NCBI RefSeq assembly: GCF_910577125.1
Contig: NZ_CAJTMN010000040.1
Span: forward strand, 1-18,330
Source: an uncultured Rikenella sp.
Lineage (GTDB): Bacteria > Bacteroidota > Bacteroidia > Bacteroidales > Rikenellaceae
Length of the DNA stretch: 18,330 nucleotides
Direction: 5' to 3'
Of this stretch, positions 1 to 6,320 are shown piece after piece. The notes beneath the pieces were generated by a model, which was not told the DNA's origin, ran no database searches, and saw only the letters and a program-made list of their open reading frames with translations. A program made the translations under genes and the position numbers. Each line of letters starts with the position of its first letter. Position 1 is the first letter of the stretch.

Positions 1-51
1 GACGCATACTACCGAGCCAACGGTCGTCAGTTGCGTTGCCTCTCGGAATAA
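1..51 (+). CDS. C-terminal tail of a FISUMP-type surface protein (partial, enters from outside the window)
   Basis: Reading frame 1 from the first base gives DAYYRANGRQLRCLSE followed by TAA. The Y-R-x-x-G-x-x-L/V-R-C-L/V pattern next to the stop is the usual end of the Fibrobacter succinogenes major paralogous domain (FISUMP, TIGR02145), found in secreted or lipoprotein surface proteins of Bacteroidetes. Only 16 codons are visible, so the rest of the protein and its signal peptide lie outside the window. The call is strengthened by a second, longer copy of the same ending at 11000-11212 on the other strand, whose last eight codons and stop are identical at DNA level. It converges on the PLD gene, which ends at 100. 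Confidence 0.6.
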   Translation, partial: DAYYRANGRQLRCLSE

Positions 52-55
52 ACGG
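27..55 (+). repeat. 29-bp perfect inverted repeat, left copy (FISUMP 3' end)
   Basis: These 29 bases cover the last eight codons and stop of the partial FISUMP gene plus 4 bases after the stop. They are the exact reverse complement of 10996-11024. Identity extending past the stop codon suggests recent common origin or gene conversion rather than protein-level constraint alone. Confidence 0.85.
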
Positions 56-99
56 AAGCTGCTCGGCGTTCGAAAACTGGCGCAGCCTGTCGTGTTTTG

Positions 100-612
100 T
101 TATTTAATCCGATCGTGGCAGAACGCTTTCCGTCCGCAGCTCCGGCAATATACGCCTTGCCATACGGCCTCGCATTGGTCTGAGGCCGAGTCGATCAGGG
201 CCGGCTCGTCGGTCAGTATGCCGGCTTCGAAATTGCGCGTAGCGTTTCCTTTCATGCCGAGGCCTGCGCCGGTCAGGTTGGCCGAGCCGATGTAGGCCAG
301 AGCACCGTCGAAAACCAGTATCTTGAAGTGCACGCGCGGACATAAACGTCTCTCCAGCCGGCTCCACAGCAGCGGATACTTGTCGAAATCGGCGGCGAAG
401 TTTGGGCCGGGTTCCCTGGCGTGGATCAGTCGGATCTCGACTCCCCGGAGAATCAGATCGTTCAGCACCTTCAACAACGGAACGGCGCCGCTGCCCGCTT
501 TCATGTACAGGTCTTTGATGTCGGCCGTACCGATCCACAGATACCGTTCGACCTGTCGGATGCGTTCGACGACTTCGGTGTAGTGCGCTTCGTTCTGGAT
601 ATAGCGGATCAT
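100..612 (-). CDS. Phospholipase D-family (single HKD) protein, candidate retron-associated nuclease
   Basis: A 170-residue protein with one HKD motif: His95, Lys97 and Asp102 in HFKILVFD, followed by Gly109-Ser110 and Asn112 in YIGSANLTG. PLD-superfamily enzymes cleave phosphodiester bonds through a covalent phosphohistidine. Single-HKD members such as Nuc and BfiI work as dimers and are nucleases. There is no signal peptide, so a cytoplasmic nucleic-acid substrate is more likely than lipid (inference). The C-terminus has Cys147, Cys156, Cys159 and Cys165 plus His166, a possible small zinc site. The ATG at 612 lies 21 bp after the stop of the upstream Sel1 gene, so it reads as the last gene of the retron operon. 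Its role as effector is inferred from position. It could instead be a stand-alone PLD protein of unknown function. Confidence 0.85.
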   Translation of the reverse strand: MIRYIQNEAHYTEVVERIRQVERYLWIGTADIKDLYMKAGSGAVPLLKVLNDLILRGVEIRLIHAREPGPNFAADFDKYPLLWSRLERRLCPRVHFKILVFDGALAYIGSANLTGAGLGMKGNATRNFEAGILTDEPALIDSASDQCEAVWQGVYCRSCGRKAFCHDRIK

Positions 613-633
613 GATTCGGTAACCGGTTCCGGT

Positions 634-2190
634 TTAGTTGATTCGCGTTCGTTCCTCTGAGAGGCGTATCCATCGAGCCGCCTCTGCGGAGTCTTTTTCC
701 ACCCCGAGACCGTTTTCATAGCAAATTCCGAGGTTGTATTGTGCTTTGGCATCTCCTTGCTCTGCCGCCAGTCGATACCATTTGACAGCTTCCGAGGGGT
801 CTTTTTCTACTCCTAAACCGTTTTCATAGCATACCCCGAGGCTGAATTGCGCTATGGCAAGTCCTTGTTCGGCTGCTAATCGCCACCACTCCGCGGCTTC
901 GGTGTAGTCTTGTTCGACTCCTTGGCCGTGGTAATAGCAGCCTCCAAGATTATATTGTGCCTCGGTGTCTTCCTGCTCTGCCGCGGCACGATACCAACGT
1001 ACGGCCTCGGTATAATTCTGTTCGATGCCTTCGCCTTTGTAATAGGCATTTCCGAGGTTGAATTGCGCCTTGGCATGCCCCTGCTTTGCCGCTGCTTGGA
1101 ACCACTTAACAGCTTGCGTGTAATCTTGTTCGACTCCTTGTCCGTTCATGTAACATAATCCGAGGCCATATCGTGCATCTGCATTATCGCTCCACTCTGC
1201 CGCACTTCGGAAGTGACTAAAGGCTTTTTCGTAATTGTATTCGTTGTAATAGATTTTCCCGAGCCCGCTTTCCGCACCGTGATATCTACCTGCCCGTTGA
1301 TACCACATCATGGCCTTTTCGTAATTCTGTTCTATGTTATAATAGAAGTCCCCGAGTTTGCATCTTGCCGGGTTATATTCTTGTTCCGCTGCCCGTTGAT
1401 ACCACATCACGGCCTTTTTGTAATTCTGTTTGACCCCTCGGCCGTTTTCGTAGCAGTTCCCGAGATCAACTTGTGCCCGGATTTCTCCCTGTTCTGCGGC
1501 AAGTCGGTACCACTTCACGGCTTTTTTGTAATTCTTGACCCCTCGGCCGTTTTCGTAGCACCACCCGAGTTCGTATTGTGCAGAGGTGTCTCCTTGTTCC
1601 GCTGCCAACCGATACCATTTCACAGCTTCGGTATAATCTTGTTTGACTACTGACACGTAATAGTCGTGACTACGATTAAGGCCGTGAGAATAGGCATCCC
1701 CCAAGATGCGTTGCATCCGGACGTCTCCTTGCTCTGCCGCCAATCGGTACCATTTCATGGCCTCGGCACGATTCCCTGTGTGATCATAGTAATTCCCAAG
1801 ATTGATTTGTGCTTCGGTATGGCCTTGTTCAGCAGCGGCACGATACCAACGCATGATTTCGGTGTCATCTCGTTCAACGCCTTTGCCGCGGCCATAGCAG
1901 CGTCCGAGGTTGAATTGTGCTTCGGCGTGTCCCTGCTCAGCCGCGGCGCGATACCAACGTGCGGCCTCCGTGTAATCTCGTACGCTTTTACGGTAGTAAT
2001 GGCACTCCCCGAGGTTGAATTGTGCCGCAACGTGTCCCTGTTCTGCGGCTGCTCGTAACCACTTGACGGCTTCTTTGTAATTTTTGTCGACGCCTTCGCC
2101 GTTCACATAACAGAGGCCGAGGTCGTTTTGTGCTTCGACGTTACCTTGTTCGGCAAGGGAAAGGAGGTCTTGAATGGCTGTTTTTTCCAT
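634..2190 (-). CDS. Sel1-repeat (TPR-like) protein, long, second in the retron operon
   Basis: A 518-residue protein built almost entirely of Sel1-like repeats of about 36 residues with the pattern AEQG-x3-AQ-x2-LG-x-CY-x2-G-x-GV-x-(Q/K)(D/N)Y-x-EA-x-(K/R)W(Y/F)-x2-AA. I count about 14 units. Those near residues 150-200 and 270-330 are irregular, some with inserts or lacking the GxGV turn. Sel1 repeats fold as a curved alpha solenoid that binds other proteins, and no catalytic domain is attached. No signal peptide is evident; the N-terminus MEKTAIQDLLSLAEQG runs straight into the first repeat, so a cytoplasmic location is likely. It starts 42 bp after the other Sel1 gene and ends 21 bp before the PLD gene. 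The repeats are also recognisable as ~108-nt units in the DNA. A scaffold or sensor role in the retron system is inference. Confidence 0.88.
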   Translation of the reverse strand: MEKTAIQDLLSLAEQGNVEAQNDLGLCYVNGEGVDKNYKEAVKWLRAAAEQGHVAAQFNLGECHYYRKSVRDYTEAARWYRAAAEQGHAEAQFNLGRCYGRGKGVERDDTEIMRWYRAAAEQGHTEAQINLGNYYDHTGNRAEAMKWYRLAAEQGDVRMQRILGDAYSHGLNRSHDYYVSVVKQDYTEAVKWYRLAAEQGDTSAQYELGWCYENGRGVKNYKKAVKWYRLAAEQGEIRAQVDLGNCYENGRGVKQNYKKAVMWYQRAAEQEYNPARCKLGDFYYNIEQNYEKAMMWYQRAGRYHGAESGLGKIYYNEYNYEKAFSHFRSAAEWSDNADARYGLGLCYMNGQGVEQDYTQAVKWFQAAAKQGHAKAQFNLGNAYYKGEGIEQNYTEAVRWYRAAAEQEDTEAQYNLGGCYYHGQGVEQDYTEAAEWWRLAAEQGLAIAQFSLGVCYENGLGVEKDPSEAVKWYRLAAEQGDAKAQYNLGICYENGLGVEKDSAEAARWIRLSEERTRIN

Positions 2191-2232
2191 CGTTGTATTC
2201 TGTTTTGTCGTTGGTAAAATCGATCGTCCCTG

Positions 2233-3249
2233 TCAGGAGAGGTGGTGTGGAGACTTGTTCAACTCCTCCAGCCTGCTTTGTGCTTCGGCGTCTCCCTGCT
2301 CTGCCGCCAGTCGATACCACTTTATGGCTTCGGTATAGTCCTGTTTGACACCTTGGCCTTCATCATAGCAGATTCCGAGGTTGAATTGTGCGTTGATTAA
2401 TCCTTGTTCTGCCGCCAGTCGATACCACTTCACTGCTTCGGTGTAGTCTTGTTCGACTCCTTGACCGTGGTAATAGCAGTACCCAAGATTATATTGAGCC
2501 TTGGCATATTTTTGTTCCGCGGCCAGCTGACACCACTTCACAGCTTCGACATAATTTTGTTCAACACCTATACCATTGGCATAGGCGATCCCGAGATTGT
2601 ATTGCGCCTCGGCAAGTCCCTGCTCGGCTGCCAGACGCCACCACTTCGCAGCTTCGACATAATTTTGTTCGACCCCTTGGCCGTGGCAATAGCAGATTCC
2701 AAGATTGTATTGCGCCTCGGCAAGTCCCTGTTCCGCTGCAAGGCGGTACCACTTCACCGCTTCGGTGTCGTCCTGTTCGACGCCTTCGCCGCTATGATAG
2801 CAGAACCCGAGGCTCAGTTGTGCTTTGGCATCTCCTTGCTCCGCTGCTAGCCGATACCATTTCACGGCTTCGGTGTAGTCCTGTTCAACGCCTTGGCCTT
2901 TATCATAGCAGACTGCGAGATTGAATTGCGCCTCGGTATATCCTTGTTCCGCTGCCAGCCGATACCATTTAGCGGCTTCGGTGTCGTCTTGTTCGACTCC
3001 TTGGCCTTCATCATAGCAGATTCCGAGATTGAATTGTGCAACGGAGTCTCCCTGCTCTGCCGCTGCTTGGAACCACTTGGCAGCTTCGGTGTAGTCCTGT
3101 TCAACGCCTTCGCCTTGTGCATAACAGACTCCAAGAGTGAATTGTGCGTCGGTGTCGCCGTTTTCGGCAAGTTTTGTTGTTTCTGCCAGTGCCGACGCAT
3201 CGCCTTTTGCGACGCGTTGGAACAAAATTTCGAGTTGTTGGTCCATCAT
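2233..3249 (-). CDS. Sel1-repeat (TPR-like) protein, short, translationally coupled to the retron RT
   Basis: A 338-residue protein. A helical N-terminus of about 30 residues is followed by eight very regular 36-residue Sel1 repeats and a ninth half repeat ending in AQSRLEELNK. The repeats are more uniform than those of its downstream paralogue, with EQDYTEAVKWYRLAAEQG recurring nearly verbatim, which suggests recent expansion or homogenisation. Its start codon overlaps the RT stop (ATGA, 3249-3246), the usual arrangement for translational coupling and the best evidence that the Sel1 proteins belong with the RT. A second ATG follows immediately. No signal peptide or enzymatic domain is seen. 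Sel1 solenoids are protein-interaction modules. Whether this one binds the RT-msDNA complex, the PLD protein or a phage trigger cannot be read from sequence. Confidence 0.88.
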   Translation of the reverse strand: MMDQQLEILFQRVAKGDASALAETTKLAENGDTDAQFTLGVCYAQGEGVEQDYTEAAKWFQAAAEQGDSVAQFNLGICYDEGQGVEQDDTEAAKWYRLAAEQGYTEAQFNLAVCYDKGQGVEQDYTEAVKWYRLAAEQGDAKAQLSLGFCYHSGEGVEQDDTEAVKWYRLAAEQGLAEAQYNLGICYCHGQGVEQNYVEAAKWWRLAAEQGLAEAQYNLGIAYANGIGVEQNYVEAVKWCQLAAEQKYAKAQYNLGYCYYHGQGVEQDYTEAVKWYRLAAEQGLINAQFNLGICYDEGQGVKQDYTEAIKWYRLAAEQGDAEAQSRLEELNKSPHHLS

Positions 3250-4346
3250 TCAGTGGTTTTGGGCGATCTGCCCGAAGAGATCGTCCGGTTAATAAATTCG
3301 GCCGTCAGACGCTCCCGGTCAATCAATCGGGAGAGCTGTTGCCGATAGTTGAGCACAGTGGAATCGTCGGCTCCTTTGACCATGGCGAGGTAGTTGATCT
3401 TGCCGCTGACGACGGATCGCAGGTCTTTGTGGACGCCGCCGCAGAAATCCCGGTCGAAAATCGTTTGTGCCTCCCGATAGCCGTAGTGCTTCCACAGGTG
3501 GAGCAGCGTTCTGAGGTGGCCGATGTAAGACCGCGGGACATTGACCTTCGTTCCGACAGTCAACCCGGTAACCTCCTGCCGTTCGCCGCGTCGTTGGACA
3601 CGTGTCTTGCGGGGGTTGACGCGGAATCCGCTGCGCTCGATCAGGCGAACCACCTGTTGTGTCTGAGAATCGTGCCACGCGGCTCCGGGGTGATGGTGGC
3701 TCAGCGTGATGTCGTCGGCATAACGGGTGTAGATGCAGCCATGCCGGTCGGCATACGCTGCGAGTCGTTCGTCCAGCGTTCGGAGAACGAAGTTGGAGAG
3801 GGTGGGCGAAGTCGGAGCTCCCTGGGGCAGCACTTCCTCTCCGTCCGGCCCGGGAATCGTACAAAGCTTGCAGATCAGGTTCTGAACGTCGGGAGACAAC
3901 CGGTCGGCCGGAATAGCCCGGTGCAATGCTTGTCTGACCATCTGTCTCGAAATGCTCGGGAAAAAGTTCTCCAGATCGGTATTGAACACACAGGTCTGGT
4001 GCAGATGGCGTTCGGCATTCTCCCGAATGCTCCGCCCCGGGACGAATCCGGTCGCACAGTCCGACGGAGGCACAAGCTGTTGCAGAAGGACATTGAGTGC
4101 TTTCTGGATATCTTTCAATGCCCGGACGGGGGCACAGATGGTGCGGAATCCTCCGGAACGTTTTGGGATCTGAAATTCCCGGTAAGCCTGGCTGCGGGCC
4201 CGTTTCGTTGCGAAACGGCCGAGGCGCGGCGGATCGGTCAACGCCCACAAATCGAGCCGATTGCCACAGATATGGATGGCATACGACAGATCTTCCGGAG
4301 TGCTGATTTTGAGGTTCCGGATAAATTCGAAGTCCGAATGGTTCAT
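3246..4346 (-). CDS. Retron-type reverse transcriptase
   Basis: A 366-residue reverse transcriptase. Visible motifs in order: IPKRSGGFRTI (about 59-70, RT1); NAERH at 110-114, matching the retron NAxxH motif of region X; motif A with Asp124 in NTDLENFF; motif B QGAPTSP (175-181); motif C YADD (209-212) carrying the catalytic aspartates; VTG (259-261), the retron region-Y signature; and a C-terminal SGKINYLAMVKG helix. There is no maturase or HNH domain and the length fits retron RTs (about 300-400 aa), which argues against a group II intron. Directly upstream is a structured RNA with the layout of an msr-msd (4360-4617). Such an enzyme primes from the 2'-OH of a guanosine in the msr to make msDNA. 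The start ATG lies 13 nt after the end of that RNA element. The stop overlaps the Sel1 start by 4 nt. Confidence 0.92.
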   Translation of the reverse strand: MNHSDFEFIRNLKISTPEDLSYAIHICGNRLDLWALTDPPRLGRFATKRARSQAYREFQIPKRSGGFRTICAPVRALKDIQKALNVLLQQLVPPSDCATGFVPGRSIRENAERHLHQTCVFNTDLENFFPSISRQMVRQALHRAIPADRLSPDVQNLICKLCTIPGPDGEEVLPQGAPTSPTLSNFVLRTLDERLAAYADRHGCIYTRYADDITLSHHHPGAAWHDSQTQQVVRLIERSGFRVNPRKTRVQRRGERQEVTGLTVGTKVNVPRSYIGHLRTLLHLWKHYGYREAQTIFDRDFCGGVHKDLRSVVSGKINYLAMVKGADDSTVLNYRQQLSRLIDRERLTAEFINRTISSGRSPKTTE

Positions 4347-4359
4347 GGTGCTAAAAAAA

Positions 4360-4617
4360 GTTTCGAGCTCTCGATCTTACGGATCGGACTTTCCTGAGTG
4401 TCGCGTGAACAGAGGCTTCGTCCGACGCGGTCAAGGAATGTCGTCGCACCGCATATAGTCGGGGTCGACTATACCCAGTGCACGAGGAGCTCTGACCGCG
4501 TTCGGACCAAGCCGATCAGGTCGGTACATTGGTGGGTCGCCTCTTGTGAGGCGACGTCTGCCGGATCCGGCAGACAGCGTTCAAAGTCGATTCGTAAGAG
4601 AGCGAGAAACTCGAAAC
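4360..4617 (-). ncRNA. Retron msr-msd non-coding RNA (about 258 nt)
   Basis: Read 5' to 3' on the minus strand, coordinates descend. An outer inverted repeat pairs 4617-4583 (a1) with 4360-4392 (a2): GTTTCGAG with CTCGAAAC, TCTTACG with CGTAAGA, ACTTT with AAAGT, with small internal loops. Inside lie a perfect 8-bp hairpin with GATC loop (4575-4556), directly abutting a perfect 8-bp hairpin with ACAA loop (4555-4536), and a third hairpin (4533-4506, ACCAA/TTGGT and CCGA/TCGG). This is the msr part. Next comes a long msd-like stem pairing 4506-4493 with 4433-4421 (13 bp, one bulge), capped by a 7-bp hairpin (4473-4454, TATAGTC/GACTATA). A G at 4582, just after the a1 stem, is a candidate branching guanosine (inference). 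It starts 41 nt after the DUF6140 stop and ends 13 nt before the RT ATG. I see no convincing TAnnTTTG box for it, so it may be read from upstream. Confidence 0.82.
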
Positions 4618-4657
4618 GGTGAAGAGTGATAATTTGTCTCCCGGAGAGGAGGGCGGG

Positions 4658-4876
4658 TTACCCGATTTTTACCACGTCGAGATACCCCACATGGCATGCC
4701 CCTGCGCGTTTCAAATCGATCCCATAGATCCGCATGAATGCCATTGCGACATCATTTCCTCCATTGGAGGTCAGCGGGTTGTATCCCGTTGTGGGGATCT
4801 CGACGCTCATTCCTTTTTCCAGACGGATTCCGCCGACGTTGGCGCTGCGTTTGACGGTTACTCTGAAAAGTGCCAT
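4658..4876 (-). CDS. DUF6140-like small protein
   Basis: A 72-residue protein beginning MALFRVTVKRSANVGGIRLEKGMSVE and ending GYLDVVKIG. From memory this matches the small conserved Bacteroidales family annotated DUF6140: a short beta-rich N-terminal half, the NPLTSNGGNDV turn, then the helical AMAFMRIYGIDLKRAG. No function is known and no catalytic residues are obvious. It has no signal peptide or membrane segment. It follows the DUF1232 gene by about 31 bp on the same strand and ends 41 nt before the retron RNA, so it probably belongs to the zinc-ribbon/DUF1232 operon. The same transcript could run into the retron. Confidence 0.75.
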   Translation of the reverse strand: MALFRVTVKRSANVGGIRLEKGMSVEIPTTGYNPLTSNGGNDVAMAFMRIYGIDLKRAGACHVGYLDVVKIG

Positions 4877-4907
4877 AATTTGTTGTTTTTTAAGGGTTAA
4901 TTAGGAA

Positions 4908-5183
4908 TTACCGGTTTAGGTATTTTTTTAGATCGCTACCTAGTTTGCTTATAGCTAACAAAATGATTCCGGCATCATCGGCAAGTCCCAATCCCGGAAT
5001 AAAGTCAGGAACAGCATCTATCGGGCTGATCAGATAAATCAAAGCAGCGATTGCAATCGCTTTACCACCCCACGGAGCATCGGGATCTTGTACGAATTTC
5101 CAAAGCGCTTGAACTTTGTCCCAGATTCCTGCAATTTTTCCGCGATTCATTCCGGAAAGTTTGCCTCGGATTTTTTCCACCAT
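4908..5183 (-). CDS. DUF1232 / YkvA-family small membrane protein
   Basis: A 91-residue protein whose core KAIAIAALIYLISPIDAVPDFIPGLGLADDAGI carries the hallmark of the DUF1232 (YkvA) family: a hydrophobic helix followed by Y-x-I-S-P-I-D-x-I/V-P-D-x-I/L-P and a D-D pair. Family members are small membrane-associated proteins of unknown function. The N-terminal third is basic and amphipathic (MVEKIRGKLSGMNRGK). The chosen ATG starts inside the 3' end of the zinc-ribbon reading frame, giving a 122-nt out-of-frame overlap. A stop codon in the DUF1232 frame four codons upstream of this ATG rules out a longer protein without frameshift. It is followed by the DUF6140 gene after about 31 bp. Confidence 0.85.
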   Translation of the reverse strand: MVEKIRGKLSGMNRGKIAGIWDKVQALWKFVQDPDAPWGGKAIAIAALIYLISPIDAVPDFIPGLGLADDAGIILLAISKLGSDLKKYLNR

Positions 5184-5979
5184 AAAAATAATCAGTCATG
5201 TCAGCTGCATACCGCTCAATTAGGCCGGCAATTAGGTCGGAGTGTCCGATCACGTCCCGTTGTTTGTATAATTTTGCTGTCAGTTTATCAATAGTCTGAA
5301 GAAATTCGCCTTCTTTCTGCTTCGTTCGGGAGTCTTGAGTACATAACCGCCAAAGCTTCGTCAAAAAACTGTTCCCTTTACTATCTTTTGCTGTTACCAT
5401 TTTAGCGGCTGCTTTCAGTGCCATTATTTCTATGTTCCCACCATCACCGCCATCTTCACCTTCCATTGCCATCCTTGCCACTTCTGCAACACTTTCAGCC
5501 AACATTGTACAGGCTTCTTCCATCAATTCGCGCTGTTCCTCCTGGTTGACCGCTATCTCGAATTGAAGCTTGGCATTCATGAAGAATACGTAATTTTGGA
5601 TCATAATAGTAGCCCGCTCCCGAATCATCTCTTCCATCCGCGGCGAATCGGCATATTTCAAGGCATTCTTGATGTTCTTGAAAAACATGTCGAAAGAACT
5701 GTCATACAAAGCGGGTGACTGAACGTATCGAATGACTGCTAATTGAGCCTTTAATGCAGCCTCGGCAGATTCATTCGCACGTTCTGATAATCCTTCAATA
5801 AAGCTTTCCATATCCTGGATAGTCTTTATTTCCCGCTGAGGAATGGCTATCTGCTGTTTGTCCTGGCTGGTAATCGCAACAGAGGTGGATTGCTCTATGG
5901 TATAACCGCATTCAGAACAGAATTTAGCTCCATCTTGGATGGAATGCCCACATTGAGGACAACATTGGGTGCTTGTCAT
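5062..5979 (-). CDS. Zinc-ribbon domain protein of unknown function
   Basis: A 305-residue protein from the ATG at 5979. The frame extends 7 codons further to a TTG at 6000, but that would place the start in the terminator U-tract, so the ATG is preferred. The N-terminus MTSTQCCPQCGHSIQDGAKFCSECGY is a classic zinc ribbon (CPQC...CSEC). It is followed by a Gln/Ser-rich linker and a long, mainly helical, acidic region (about 45-250) with no domain I recognise. The last ~40 residues overlap the DUF1232 gene in another frame and look low-complexity (R/S/N-rich), as out-of-frame translation would. The true C-terminus may therefore be near DYFYGG, or a frameshift may be involved. It lies immediately downstream of an intrinsic terminator, so expression probably depends on read-through of the leader. 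The DNA is more A+T-rich than the flanking housekeeping genes. Confidence 0.75.
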   Translation of the reverse strand: MTSTQCCPQCGHSIQDGAKFCSECGYTIEQSTSVAITSQDKQQIAIPQREIKTIQDMESFIEGLSERANESAEAALKAQLAVIRYVQSPALYDSSFDMFFKNIKNALKYADSPRMEEMIRERATIMIQNYVFFMNAKLQFEIAVNQEEQRELMEEACTMLAESVAEVARMAMEGEDGGDGGNIEIMALKAAAKMVTAKDSKGNSFLTKLWRLCTQDSRTKQKEGEFLQTIDKLTAKLYKQRDVIGHSDLIAGLIERYAADMTDYFYGGKNPRQTFRNESRKNCRNLGQSSSALEIRTRSRCSVGW

Positions 5980-5998
5980 GATATTTTGAGAATTAAAC

Positions 5999-6047
5999 AA
6001 AAAAAAGTGCGGTGCTGCTGTCTTTCCGTTCGGACAACAGGCACCGC
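5999..6047 (-). terminator. Intrinsic terminator just upstream of the zinc-ribbon gene (possible attenuator)
   Basis: On the minus strand a stem of about 14 bp with one bulge (6047-6033 pairing with 6022-6009, ends GCGGTGC/GCACCGC) encloses a short loop and is followed by eight T's (6006-5999). This is a textbook Rho-independent terminator. It ends about 20 nt before the zinc-ribbon ATG, leaving no room for a separate promoter between them. Confidence 0.85.
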
Positions 6048-6236
6048 CAAGCGCCCTCTCTCGACATAGAAAAACAAGCAGCCCGCACCCATACAGATGT
6101 GTGCAGACCGTGCTTATTCTTCCCTCGAGAGTGGGGTCGACCTCCGTGAGGCTGACCTTACAAAATTGGCGGTTTTGTTGTCCGGGGAATCCTAAGATTC
6201 ACGTATCCAGTATCGTTGCAGACCCCGAGGGGTCTA
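6000..6236 (-). ncRNA. Structured leader RNA or small RNA ahead of the zinc-ribbon operon
   Basis: A perfect -7 box (6242-6249) predicts a transcript start near 6235. The transcript would form a series of hairpins. These are a GACCCC/GGGGTC hairpin (about 6232-6217), a GAATC/GATTC hairpin (about 6200-6187), an ACAAAA/TTTTGT hairpin, and a GGTC..CCTC/GAGG..GACC hairpin (6158-6136). Then comes a long imperfect stem closed by CTCTCGA/TCGAGAG (6131-6057) whose inner part pairs AAGCA/TGCTT and GTCTGCAC/GTGCGGGC. The last element is the terminator stem and U-tract. No open reading frame fits. The RNA could be a free ~230-nt small RNA or a cis-acting attenuator leader controlling the zinc-ribbon/DUF1232/DUF6140 genes. 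I do not recognise it as tmRNA, SRP RNA or RNase P, and 6S RNA could not be confirmed or excluded. Confidence 0.55.
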
Positions 6237-6241
6237 CTTGG

Positions 6242-6249
6242 CAAAGATA
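6242..6249 (-). promoter_or_regulatory. Bacteroidetes -7 promoter box (TATCTTTG) for the leader RNA
   Basis: TATCTTTG on the minus strand matches TAnnTTTG exactly. A TTG lies about 13 bp upstream, shorter than the usual 19-21 bp, so the -33 element is weak. Confidence 0.6.
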
Positions 6250-6320
6250 CGGAAAATTCGCACAATCGTACTGGGTGCGGAGCCGCTTGTGATCTTTAAT
6301 CAGTGGGGTTCCATCGGGAG

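Noticed and set aside
634..3249. Regular ~108-nt repeats resembling a tandem-repeat or CRISPR-like array
   Set aside because: They are coding repeats (Sel1 solenoid) in two intact minus-strand genes. Repeats are contiguous, diverged at third positions and have no spacers.
3144..4397. 417-codon plus-strand frame opposite the retron RT
   Set aside because: The RT on the other strand has all motifs in order. This frame has none and runs through the RT start into the ncRNA.
3246..4617. Group II intron or diversity-generating retroelement reading of the RT
   Set aside because: There is no maturase (X) or endonuclease domain, no domain V/VI RNA, and no template/variable repeat pair or Avd gene. 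The NAxxH and VTG motifs plus the upstream msr-msd fold fit a retron.
6009..6047. SRP RNA-like hairpin with GGAAAGACAGCAGC
   Set aside because: It lacks the conserved SRP domain IV motif and tetraloop context. The long stem followed by eight T's is a better fit to an intrinsic terminator.
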